64,000 bases of DNA from Verrucomicrobiota bacterium (lineage in GTDB: Bacteria; Verrucomicrobiota; Verrucomicrobiia; Opitutales; Opitutaceae): the NCBI GenBank assembly GCA_023386835.1, contig JAEWIY010000152.1, positions 19,014 through 83,013 of the forward strand, given 5' to 3'. The number at the start of each line of letters is the position of its first letter. Position 1 is the first letter of the stretch. The position numbers were made by a program, and so were the translations under genes. The notes under the pieces are model-generated. The model did not search any database. It was not told the DNA's origin and saw only the letters and a program-made list of their open reading frames with translations. Of this stretch, positions 1 to 8,194 are shown piece by piece.

Positions 1-549
1 TTCCAAACGATTCTAAGCGAGAACCGGATGGATACAGTGATCAAAGCAATCACCTTAGCGGAAGATGTCGCGGCGGACGACGGCCGGCCGGACATTGCGA
101 TGATTTTCTCCGCCGATCCCGCTGTCGCCACCGCCGTCGACGTGGTCGTGGTCGAAATCAAGAAGAAGACCGACGATGAGAAGGAGAACATCTTTGCGAT
201 CAACCAGCTCCTCGATCGTGCGCAGAAGCTGGTCAATTACTGTCCCAACATTCAACGCGTCTGGTATTACGCGGTGCTACAAATCAACGATGTGCTCGCG
301 GGGCGGCTTCGGCAGATGAAGTGGGCGCCGCTCTACTCGAAGGGCGTGGTTTACTATCAGGATTTCGAAACGCGGCGCCCCGATGGAGTGATTGTGCCGA
401 CGCCCACCTTCGCGTTGTCGTTTGACGCCATCATCGGCGACGCCGAGAGCCGGAACCATACGTTCCTCGAAATCCTCAAATCCGGGATGAAAGCCCTTGC
501 AAAGCCGCAGTCCGAGCCGATCCCGACAACGTCCCCGGTCCTGCCATAA
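1..549 (+). CDS. C-terminal part of a protein with a PD-(D/E)XK-nuclease-like core (5' end outside window)
   Basis: The reading frame is open from base 1, so the gene starts upstream of the window; the first internal Met is at 28. The visible 180 or so residues contain a GRPD...VDVVVVEIKKK arrangement that looks like the acidic and E-x-K core of a PD-(D/E)XK nuclease fold, followed by a mixed alpha/beta tail and a Pro-rich end. It lies 22 bases upstream of the methyltransferase gene on the same strand. In BREX type 3 loci the gene before the methyltransferase is the large ATPase BrxC, so this could be its C-terminus. It could equally be an unrelated ATPase or nuclease cargo protein. I do not recognise the family from this fragment; the nuclease reading is an inference from a short motif. 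Confidence 0.6.
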   Translation, partial: FQTILSENRMDTVIKAITLAEDVAADDGRPDIAMIFSADPAVATAVDVVVVEIKKKTDDEKENIFAINQLLDRAQKLVNYCPNIQRVWYYAVLQINDVLAGRLRQMKWAPLYSKGVVYYQDFETRRPDGVIVPTPTFALSFDAIIGDAESRNHTFLEILKSGMKALAKPQSEPIPTTSPVLP

Positions 550-571
550 ACAACACACGCATCTTGATCCA

Positions 572-3328
572 ATGTCCGACCAAACGTCTCTCAACCTCGC
601 CACAAGACCCGCTGGTCCCGTTGAATGCCTCGGTCAGACGTTTCCAAGTGAGGAGGCGCGACGTGCGCATTACCTGAAGATCCTGGCGGAAAAACTTAAA
701 GACCCGAAATTTCGCGAGATCGAGGGCTTTCCGATTGGAACCGACGAGGCAATTCTGGCGCTGTCAGATCCTCCGTATTATACGGCCTGTCCTAACCCGT
801 GGATGGCCGAATTTGTGGCTGAAAATGGGAAACCGTACTCAACGAAAGAACCATACCACCGAGAACCATTTTCATCGGATGTGACGGAAGGCAAGTATGA
901 CCCTGTCTATATGCTCCACCCGTATCCGACGAAAGTGCCGCATAAAGCGATACGTAAATTCATCGACCACTACGCTGTACAGCACGGTGTGGTACTGGAC
1001 GCCTTTTGCGGAACTGGCTCTGCAGGGGCCGCAACTATTGAAGCAGACGAGGGCAGAAGCTGCGCACTTGGGGATCTCAGTCCCGTCGCGACATACATAG
1101 CAGCTCTAAGTACCAAGAACATCTCAAAGGACCTATTGGAGAGCGAGGCATTGAGAATTCTCGATGAAGTAGAGGCTGAATGTTCGTGGATGTACGAAAC
1201 ACTTCATCCCGGCGAGAAACAACTTGGCAGGATAAATTACACTGCGTGGTCTGACGTCTTTACGTGTCCAGAATGCTCGGGTGAACTAGTCTTCTGGGAA
1301 GTGGCCGTCGACCGGGAAGCAGGCGCTGTAAAATCGGAGTTCTCCTGTCCGCATTGCGGTGCCACGCTTACAAAGCACCGCGTCGAAACCGTTTGGGTGT
1401 CGAGGTTTGATAGCGAGTTGGGACGGACCATCCGTCAGGCGAAGCAGGTGCCGGTGCTCATCAATTACTCTGTAGGTGGAAAGCGTTTTCAGAAGCGTCC
1501 AGATTCTAATGACGAACAGCTTTGGGCGAGGGTTGAAAGTTATAAAATACCATACCGTTTACCGGTGATTGAGCTGCCTCGTGGCGATAACACCGATCAG
1601 CCCAGATTGTCGCACGGTCTCACGCATGTTCATCATTTTTATACGAGACGTAACCTGTATGCCATTGCTGCAGTAAATGCGCGGATTAAACACCCGGACC
1701 TAAAATTTATTATAACTAAGATAGCCCTGCAGATAACAAAACTTTATCGCTTCACAAATCAGTCTGGGGTTTGGGGGGCGGGCGGCGGACCGATGACAGG
1801 TACACTGTACATACCATCTCTCGTGAAGGAGTTGGATGTCCTTAAGCAAATGCGCTCTTCACTTCGGGACCTTCTATCTCTCCCCGAGCGCCGCGATCGA
1901 CGCGTATGCATCACTACGAGTTCTTCGACCAAACTTGGACTCCTTGATGACTCAATAGATTACATCTTCCTAGACCCTCCATTTGGCGCCAACAAAATGT
2001 ACTCAGAACTGAATTTTCTGGCTGAATCGTGGCTTGGGGTCCGCGCAGCGAATTCAACAGAGGCCATTCAAAACAGGTCGCAAGGCAAGGGTGTAGACGA
2101 GTATCGACACCTGATGACGTCCTGCTTGAGAGAGGCGTATAGGGTTCTGAAGCCAGGGCGATGGATAACGGTTGAGTTTTCGAACACGCAAGCGTCGGTA
2201 TGGAATGCTATTCAAACAGCCCTACAGGAGGCCGGTTTTGTAATCTCGCACGTCGCGGCTCTTGATAAAGCGAAGAAGTCATTCAAAGCGGTCGTATCGG
2301 CAACCGCCGTAAAACAAGATTTGATCATTTCTGCGTACAAACCAAATGGAGGTCTTGAAGATCGGTTTATGAAAACCGGCAGTACGCCCGAGGGTGTCTG
2401 GGATTTCATCCGAACCCACCTGCGGAACCTGGTTGTTGTTAAAGCAGAGGCAGGATCACTTGAACCAATTTTGGAGCGAGATGCTAGGGTGCTCTATGAC
2501 CGCATGGTCGCATTCTATGTGCGACATTCCACGCCGGTGCCTCTCTCGTCCGCCGAGTTTCAAGCGGACTTGACGGAACATTTTGTCGAGCGCGACGGAA
2601 TGTGGTTTTTGCCCGAACAAGTTAACGAATACGACAAGAAGCGTGCACAGTTGGAGAGTGTCGGGCAGCTAGCGATCTTTGTAGAAGACGAGCGTAGCGC
2701 GATCGATTGGCTGCGGGTCGAACTGAGGGACAAGCCACAGACGTATCAAGACTTGCAGCCCGACTTCATGCAGCAGCTGAATGCGAGTTGGAAAAAGTGG
2801 GAGGCCCGGCCGGAGTTGAAGGTGCTGCTCGATCAGAATTTTCTCTGCTACGATGGCAGCGGCGAGGTTCCGAGTCAGATCCACAGCTATTTGAGCACCC
2901 AATTCAAGGAATTGCGCAATCTGCAGAAGGATCACGCGCAACTGCGGCAGAAGGCCAAAGATCGTTGGTATGTTCCGGACCCGAAAAAAAACGTCGATGT
3001 GGAGACGCTGCGGAACAAGCGCTTGCTTGAGGAGTTCTGGTCTTACCTGCCCGACGGCTACATCTCGGCGGCCCGGTCGCCGGATCGCAACCCGACCCTG
3101 CCCATCCCCGGCATGGCTTCGCCGCGTCCGAAGGTGCCGCGTTCGAAGAAGCTCAAACAGGTGCGCACTGAAGCCGTCCGCGTCGGCTTCAAGTTCTGCT
3201 ACCAACAGAAGGATTACCCGACGATTCTTGCGGTGGCCGACATGCTCCCGGAGAGCGTGCTGAATGAAGACGAGCAGCTGCAGATGATCTACGATAATGC
3301 CGCTTTGCGTGCCGAATCGGCGAGCTAA
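572..3328 (+). CDS. pglX: BREX type 3-like Zn-ribbon adenine-specific DNA methyltransferase PglX
   Basis: A 918-residue protein of the family of adenine-specific methylases that contain a Zn-ribbon. In BREX the methylase marks host DNA at a non-palindromic site. Visible: SDPPYYTACPNPW near residue 66, SAM-binding DAFCGTGSAG near 143, CPEC and CPHC zinc-ribbon pairs near 232 and 260, and a second LDPPFG near 468, then a long helical C-terminal region that is usual for BREX-associated enzymes. I chose the ATG at 572 because the upstream in-frame extension is Arg/Ser-rich, overlaps the previous gene and has no domain. Downstream genes follow closely in BREX-3 order (helicase, PglZ, BrxA), apart from the inserted ATPase/HNH pair. 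Bases of roughly 800-2650 are visibly richer in A+T than the gene's end, hinting at a mosaic gene. Confidence 0.85.
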   Translation: MSDQTSLNLATRPAGPVECLGQTFPSEEARRAHYLKILAEKLKDPKFREIEGFPIGTDEAILALSDPPYYTACPNPWMAEFVAENGKPYSTKEPYHREPFSSDVTEGKYDPVYMLHPYPTKVPHKAIRKFIDHYAVQHGVVLDAFCGTGSAGAATIEADEGRSCALGDLSPVATYIAALSTKNISKDLLESEALRILDEVEAECSWMYETLHPGEKQLGRINYTAWSDVFTCPECSGELVFWEVAVDREAGAVKSEFSCPHCGATLTKHRVETVWVSRFDSELGRTIRQAKQVPVLINYSVGGKRFQKRPDSNDEQLWARVESYKIPYRLPVIELPRGDNTDQPRLSHGLTHVHHFYTRRNLYAIAAVNARIKHPDLKFIITKIALQITKLYRFTNQSGVWGAGGGPMTGTLYIPSLVKELDVLKQMRSSLRDLLSLPERRDRRVCITTSSSTKLGLLDDSIDYIFLDPPFGANKMYSELNFLAESWLGVRAANSTEAIQNRSQGKGVDEYRHLMTSCLREAYRVLKPGRWITVEFSNTQASVWNAIQTALQEAGFVISHVAALDKAKKSFKAVVSATAVKQDLIISAYKPNGGLEDRFMKTGSTPEGVWDFIRTHLRNLVVVKAEAGSLEPILERDARVLYDRMVAFYVRHSTPVPLSSAEFQADLTEHFVERDGMWFLPEQVNEYDKKRAQLESVGQLAIFVEDERSAIDWLRVELRDKPQTYQDLQPDFMQQLNASWKKWEARPELKVLLDQNFLCYDGSGEVPSQIHSYLSTQFKELRNLQKDHAQLRQKAKDRWYVPDPKKNVDVETLRNKRLLEEFWSYLPDGYISAARSPDRNPTLPIPGMASPRPKVPRSKKLKQVRTEAVRVGFKFCYQQKDYPTILAVADMLPESVLNEDEQLQMIYDNAALRAESAS

Positions 3329-3343
3329 CCAGAACCACCCACC

Positions 3344-4681
3344 ATGAGAATTGATCGACTTCGCCTCAGGAATTTCAAGGGTTTCGTCGACGCACAGTTC
3401 GATTTCCACCCGCGATTCAATCTCATTGTAGGAGAGAACGGCGCTGGTAAAACTAGCGTGCTGGACGGGCTGGCGGTAGCCGCGGGTATCTGGCTGGCTG
3501 ATCCACCCGACAGCTCGTTAATAAATAGTGGGCGCAACATTTACCCCGGCGAGCTTAGGCTGGTTGCAGTTAAGGACGGTGATCGTTTTCAGTTTCGTGA
3601 GACCGGTGAAGGCGTCTCAGTTACGGCCGCCGGGCAAATCGGTGCAAGCGAAGTGGTCGAATGGACCCGACAAGTGAGGGCGGGCGGAATCCGAACCACC
3701 AATGCGGACGCGAAGCCCGCCCAGCGGATCATTGCGGATTATTTTAAGCGGGATGTCGCTGGTGAACGGTTAATATTTCCCGTGATCGCCTATTATGGTG
3801 CCGGGCGAGCTTGGCTTCCCTCCAGGGATCGCTCCAAGAGCAAGGCCAAGGCGAATGCGACCGCGATGCGATGGGCCGCATTTTACGACTCGCTGTTTGA
3901 ACGCATTCGGCCGGGGGAACTTCAGGCATGGTTCCAAGCCGAGGCGATTGCCACCGGCAATCGTTCCGGGCGGTCACGGCCAGGTTACCAAGTTGTGCGT
4001 CAAGCAGTTCTCAACTGCGTGCCCGGTGCCGACGATCTATACTTTGATGGTGATCGAAAGGAGCTCGTGTTCTCGATTCAAAAGAGAGCCCAGCCCTTCA
4101 GTAATCTTAGCGCTGGTCAGCGCATGCTGCTGACACTGGTAGCAGATCTGGCAATAAAGGCAGTAACACAAAACAACCACCTCGTCCCGCCAGAGGAGCT
4201 GCAGGCCGAAGACAGTCCGACGCCGCGAGTATTGCGGCAAACGCCGGGAGTTGTGTTGATCGACGAACTCGATGTCCATCTACATCCGCGCTGGCAACGT
4301 GGTGTGATCGCTGACCTGAGGCGGACTTTCCCGGCAATTCAGTTCTTCGCCACGACGCATTCACCCCAGATTGTCGGTGAGACTCCGGTGGCAGAAATCA
4401 TCCTACTAAAGCGCGACGGCTCATGGAGCCGCCCGGATCAGTCAGTTGGCCTCGATAGCAATGAGGTTCTAAAAGATATCATGCACGCCGAAACAATTAA
4501 CAAGGCTGCCGCCGCGGATCTAGAAGCCTTGGAGAGGCTCATCGCCGATGCTGAGTTTGAACGTGCAAGGGAAAAGATTGCCGACCTACGCCGGGCTTAC
4601 GGAGAGCTGGTGCGTCTGGCTGGGGCGGAAGCCTATATGGCACGAATGGAGATTCTTGCAGATCGAGAGGAAGAAGCGTGA
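3344..4681 (+). CDS. ptuA: Septu-type (PtuA-like) AAA15/SMC-like ATPase
   Basis: A 445-residue ABC/SMC-type ATPase of the RecF/AAA15 group. Visible in order: GENGAGKTS Walker A near residue 30, an ABC-signature-like NLSAGQRMLL near 253, the Walker B and D-loop VVLIDELDVHLHP near 303-315, and a THSPQIVGE switch histidine near 339, with a helical C-terminal tail. The next gene is an HNH nuclease whose GTG start overlaps this stop (GTGA). This ATPase-HNH pairing is the one seen in Septu (PtuA/PtuB) and in retrons of the Ec78 type, where the ATPase restrains and controls the nuclease. No reverse transcriptase is beside it, so Septu is the better label. Its position inside a BREX operon, 15 bases after pglX, is unusual. 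It could also be a BREX-3 accessory pair not tied to Septu. Confidence 0.8.
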   Translation: MRIDRLRLRNFKGFVDAQFDFHPRFNLIVGENGAGKTSVLDGLAVAAGIWLADPPDSSLINSGRNIYPGELRLVAVKDGDRFQFRETGEGVSVTAAGQIGASEVVEWTRQVRAGGIRTTNADAKPAQRIIADYFKRDVAGERLIFPVIAYYGAGRAWLPSRDRSKSKAKANATAMRWAAFYDSLFERIRPGELQAWFQAEAIATGNRSGRSRPGYQVVRQAVLNCVPGADDLYFDGDRKELVFSIQKRAQPFSNLSAGQRMLLTLVADLAIKAVTQNNHLVPPEELQAEDSPTPRVLRQTPGVVLIDELDVHLHPRWQRGVIADLRRTFPAIQFFATTHSPQIVGETPVAEIILLKRDGSWSRPDQSVGLDSNEVLKDIMHAETINKAAAADLEALERLIADAEFERAREKIADLRRAYGELVRLAGAEAYMARMEILADREEEA

Positions 4682-5433
4682 GACACATTACCGACCATCA
4701 AGCGCCCGCTGAATTGATCAACTGGACGGCCCAGCAGCGTGCGGCCGGAATTGATTTCAGTTTTGAGACTCTCGGGCGCGTCCACATCGCGGGAGAGGAT
4801 CGCGACGTAAAGGCCGCTATTCTTGCACAGAGGCTAGACGACCAGGGTTACCTTTGCGCCTACACACTGCGCCGAATTACTGACGAGACTGCTCACTTGG
4901 AGCATATCGTTCCCCGGTCGGTGAGCTATGCAGCGAATCGTCATGAGGAATCAGTGAACTACCGAAATATTGTCGCGTGCTTTCCCAAGAACGGCGGTGA
5001 TACCAGTCACGGTTATGGTGCACCAGTGCGGAAGGACCTGCCCTTAGCCGTGTCTCCTTGTGAAGATCAGTGCCAACGAGCGTTCGGTTATATGCGATCG
5101 GGTCGAGTGGCGCCGGCATTTCCCGCTGGGCATCCTCAATATGAAGCGCTGCGAGCGCAAATCGAAGAAACACTCAACCTGAACGCAGACTTCCTGGTCC
5201 GGGCGCGCAAAGACGCAATCAAAGGCGCCGGTGTCTCCACGGACGATGATCCTACGGCCATTAGAAGCCCCGAAGCGGCTGAACGTCTCGCCGCCGAGAT
5301 ACTTAGTTTCAGGCGCGGTCACAAACTCACGCCCTATTGTGTGGCCATTTCCCAAGCGGCTCAGCAGCACGCAGAGACCCTGCGCAAGCTGCGTCGGCGC
5401 CGGGGCTACGCTCGGCGTCAACGGGATGTTTGA
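4678..5433 (+). CDS. ptuB: Septu-type (PtuB-like) HNH endonuclease
   Basis: A 251-residue protein starting MRHIT-x3-AP-x2-LINW, the opening typical of the TIGR02646 family of HNH nucleases that pair with AAA15 ATPases. The HNH region is LEHIVPRSVS near residue 79, followed by NYRNIVACFPKN, which fits the second part of the fold; zinc-binding Cys pairs of some relatives are not obvious. The GTG start is fixed by the GTGA overlap with the ATPase, and the stop shares one base with the helicase start (TGATG), so translation of the whole run is probably coupled. Its likely role is to cut nucleic acid once the ATPase senses infection. The ATPase-HNH context gives the identity more weight than the motif alone. 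Confidence 0.8.
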   Translation: MRHITDHQAPAELINWTAQQRAAGIDFSFETLGRVHIAGEDRDVKAAILAQRLDDQGYLCAYTLRRITDETAHLEHIVPRSVSYAANRHEESVNYRNIVACFPKNGGDTSHGYGAPVRKDLPLAVSPCEDQCQRAFGYMRSGRVAPAFPAGHPQYEALRAQIEETLNLNADFLVRARKDAIKGAGVSTDDDPTAIRSPEAAERLAAEILSFRRGHKLTPYCVAISQAAQQHAETLRKLRRRRGYARRQRDV

Positions 5434-8192
5434 TGGAGGCACTGGGCAAATGGATCTGGAGCCTCCCTCACCAGCAAGTTGCTCGTGAGGAGGAACGCAT
5501 CGCCCTCTGGGGCGAAGAGGCGCTCCGTATCTGGCTGCCGAATGAAGATGCCATCGTGCGGGTTCGTCCATCGGATGTGCGGCCGGTCGATGCGCGTGAT
5601 GTCGGGCAGGTGGATCGCATCAAGTATGTGCTGTTCGCTGCGAGACTCGCGAACCTGGCGTATGAGGATGTCCTGATTGCGCCCAGCGATTCGGCGGTGA
5701 TTCCGCTGCCGCACCAGATCCAGGCATTGCGCCGGGCGGTGTCGGGTGACCGTGTGCGCTACCTGCTCGCGGATGAGGTGGGTCTGGGCAAGACCATCGA
5801 GGCCGGCCTGATCATCCGCGAACTCAAGATGCGCGGCCGGGTGCGGCGGGTGCTCGTCATCGCTCCGAAAGGGCTGGTGAAGCAGTGGGAGGCGGAGATG
5901 AAGACCCATTTTGGGGAGGACTTCCGGCATCTGGCGCCGGCGGAGTTCGGTGCGCTGCGCAAGGTGGTGCCCGGTGACAACGTCTGGCGGGCGTGCGACC
6001 AGGTCATCTGTTCCTTGGACTCGGTGAAACCGATGGAATCACGCCGGGGGTGGACGCCCGCAGAGGTCGCCGCCTACAACAAGGACCGGTTCGACGATCT
6101 CGTGGCGGCGGGGTGGGATTTGATTGTGGTGGACGAGGCGCACCGGATGGGCGGAAGCACCGATCTGGTGGCGCGTCATCAGCTCGGACTGGGTTTGGCG
6201 GAGGCTGCGCCTTACCTGCTGTTGCTTTCGGCGACGCCGCACCAAGGCAAGACGGAAGGATTCCACCGGTTGCTCACGTTGTTGGACAAGCAGGCTTTCC
6301 CGGCGGTCGAGAGTGTCACGCGGGAGCGCGTGCAGCCGTATGTAATTCGCACCGAGAAACGCCAGGCGGTGAATGCCGAGGGCCAGCCTCTGTTCAAGCC
6401 GCGGTTGACGCAACTCAGGCCGGTTTCATGGCAAAGGCATGACGATCAGAAGCGGCTTTACGACGCCGTCACGACCTACGTGCGGCATGGCTACAACCAA
6501 GCCCTGAATGAGAGGAAGACTTACGTCGGCTTCCTGATGATCCTGATGCAGAGGCTGGTCACGAGTTCGACCCGGGCGATCCGATCTGCCTTGCAGAAGC
6601 GGATCGCAGCGCTGGACGGAACGGATTTGCCGGCGGCGGCACGTACCTTCGTAGGCGAAGAGGAGTGGCAGGAACTCGATGGCCAGGAGCAACTCGAGCT
6701 GACCCTTACCACCATCCGGGCCAGCATGGCCAACGAGCGGGCCGAGATCGGCGGCTTGCTGAAATTGGCCGAGCGAGTGGAGGCGGTCGGCGCCGATGCC
6801 AAGGCGGAGGCCTTGCTGAGCTTGGTTGCGGAGATGGAGCGAGCCGAGCGCGACCCGGATTTGAAGGTGCTCGTGTTCACCGAATTTGTGCCGACGCAGG
6901 CGATGCTTGCGGAGTACTTTAAGGCGCGCGGTGTCTCATGCGTCTGCTTGAACGGGTCAATGAGCATGGAAGAGCGGCAAGGTGTGCAGGCGCGGTTTGC
7001 CAAGGGGGCGCGGGTGCTGATTTCGACAGATGCCGGCGGCGAAGGCCTGAACCTGCAGTTCTGCCATGTGGTCGTGAACTTCGATATTCCGTGGAATCCG
7101 ATGCGCATGGAGCAGCGCATCGGCCGCGTGGACCGCATTGGCCAGAAGCATCCGGTGCGGGCATTCAATTTCGTCTTCGAAGACACCGTGGAGTATCGCG
7201 TGCGGGAGGTGCTCGAACAGAAGCTCAGCGTGATTTTCGAGGAGTTTGGCGTGGACAAGACAAGCGATGTGCTGGACTCGGCCGAGGCGGGGCACCTCTT
7301 CGACAGCCTGTATGTCGAGGCATTGCTTTATCCGGAGAACCTGCCGTCCGCGATGGACCGGCTAACGGTGGCGATTCGCAGCCAGGCGGATGAGGCGCGT
7401 CGCCAGGGAAATTTGCTCCCGGCGGAAAGCCTGCCGTCCGAAAGCGCGAGTAAGTTGCCAGTTGGCCACTGGGTGGAGCGCATGGTGTGTCACTACCTCG
7501 ACGGTCACGGCGGACGCTACGAGGCCGAGTTGGACCGGCTGTTGGTGCATTGGCCCGATGGCTCGGAGCCCCAGTACTTTTCTTTACCTGGACGGGAACG
7601 TTTGCCGGGTGCTGACCTGCTGAGTTTGGAGCATCCGAGAGTGCGCGCGTTGCTCGCGCGTCTTCCGAGAGCGGCCCGGGGCGCGCCTATCCCGTCGATT
7701 CGGCTGGGCGGTATGCCCGACGGCATTACCGGATATTGGTCCCTTTGGGAAATTCGGCTGCGCGGAGAGTCAGTCACGCGCACCCGACTGAGCCCCGTCT
7801 TTGTTCACGCTGATGGTCGCGGCCTGCAACCAACGGCGAAGTATCTTTTCGAGCGGCTGATGATGGACCCGTGGCAAGGGAGTGGAGCGATCACGGGCGC
7901 CGCCAGCGAGCAGGCGTTCGAGCAGTCGCAGAATGCGGCCAGCGACGCGCTCCGTACTGTTTATGCCGAACTCAAGGCCCGGCACTTGGCCGCGGTGCAG
8001 CAGGAGGAGGAGAAAGGGGCATACAGCTACCGCGTTCGGACGAAGCTCCTAGGTGAGATCGGCCTCAGCGAAGTGCGGGAATTTCGGCTGAAGCAACTCG
8101 CGCGGGAGCGGGATGCATGGCGGGCCCAAATATCGGCGCAGCGCGATATTCTGCCCGAACTCAATCCGATCCTCATTCTGAGCGTGACCTGA
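5433..8192 (+). CDS. brxHII: BREX SNF2/DEAD-like helicase BrxHII
   Basis: A 919-residue SF2 helicase of the SNF2/RapA type. Visible: QxxLRR and LADEVGLGKTIEAG (motif I) near residue 113, WDLIVVDEAH (motif II) near 230, LLLSATPHQGK (motif III) near 264, and the C-terminal LISTDAGGEGLNLQ and RIGRVDRIGQ (motifs V and VI) near 530-565, then about 350 residues of family-specific C-terminus. The ATG at 5433 overlaps the HNH stop by one base; a longer upstream extension exists but runs over the HNH gene and carries no domain. It precedes pglZ by two bases. In BREX type 3 the helicase (BrxHII) normally follows pglX directly, so here the two have been separated by the Septu-like pair. Confidence 0.85.
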   Translation: MEALGKWIWSLPHQQVAREEERIALWGEEALRIWLPNEDAIVRVRPSDVRPVDARDVGQVDRIKYVLFAARLANLAYEDVLIAPSDSAVIPLPHQIQALRRAVSGDRVRYLLADEVGLGKTIEAGLIIRELKMRGRVRRVLVIAPKGLVKQWEAEMKTHFGEDFRHLAPAEFGALRKVVPGDNVWRACDQVICSLDSVKPMESRRGWTPAEVAAYNKDRFDDLVAAGWDLIVVDEAHRMGGSTDLVARHQLGLGLAEAAPYLLLLSATPHQGKTEGFHRLLTLLDKQAFPAVESVTRERVQPYVIRTEKRQAVNAEGQPLFKPRLTQLRPVSWQRHDDQKRLYDAVTTYVRHGYNQALNERKTYVGFLMILMQRLVTSSTRAIRSALQKRIAALDGTDLPAAARTFVGEEEWQELDGQEQLELTLTTIRASMANERAEIGGLLKLAERVEAVGADAKAEALLSLVAEMERAERDPDLKVLVFTEFVPTQAMLAEYFKARGVSCVCLNGSMSMEERQGVQARFAKGARVLISTDAGGEGLNLQFCHVVVNFDIPWNPMRMEQRIGRVDRIGQKHPVRAFNFVFEDTVEYRVREVLEQKLSVIFEEFGVDKTSDVLDSAEAGHLFDSLYVEALLYPENLPSAMDRLTVAIRSQADEARRQGNLLPAESLPSESASKLPVGHWVERMVCHYLDGHGGRYEAELDRLLVHWPDGSEPQYFSLPGRERLPGADLLSLEHPRVRALLARLPRAARGAPIPSIRLGGMPDGITGYWSLWEIRLRGESVTRTRLSPVFVHADGRGLQPTAKYLFERLMMDPWQGSGAITGAASEQAFEQSQNAASDALRTVYAELKARHLAAVQQEEEKGAYSYRVRTKLLGEIGLSEVREFRLKQLARERDAWRAQISAQRDILPELNPILILSVT

Positions 8193-8194
8193 CC

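Noticed and set aside
2669..3409. A 246-residue - strand frame opposite the end of pglX and start of the ATPase gene
   Set aside because: It is antisense to two well-supported genes and has an Arg/Leu-rich translation with no domain.
3344..5433. ATPase/HNH pair as effectors of the retron at 15.6-18.1 kb (Ec78-like)
   Set aside because: The retron has its own adjacent effector, lies 10 kb away on the other strand, and the pair is coupled into the BREX operon.
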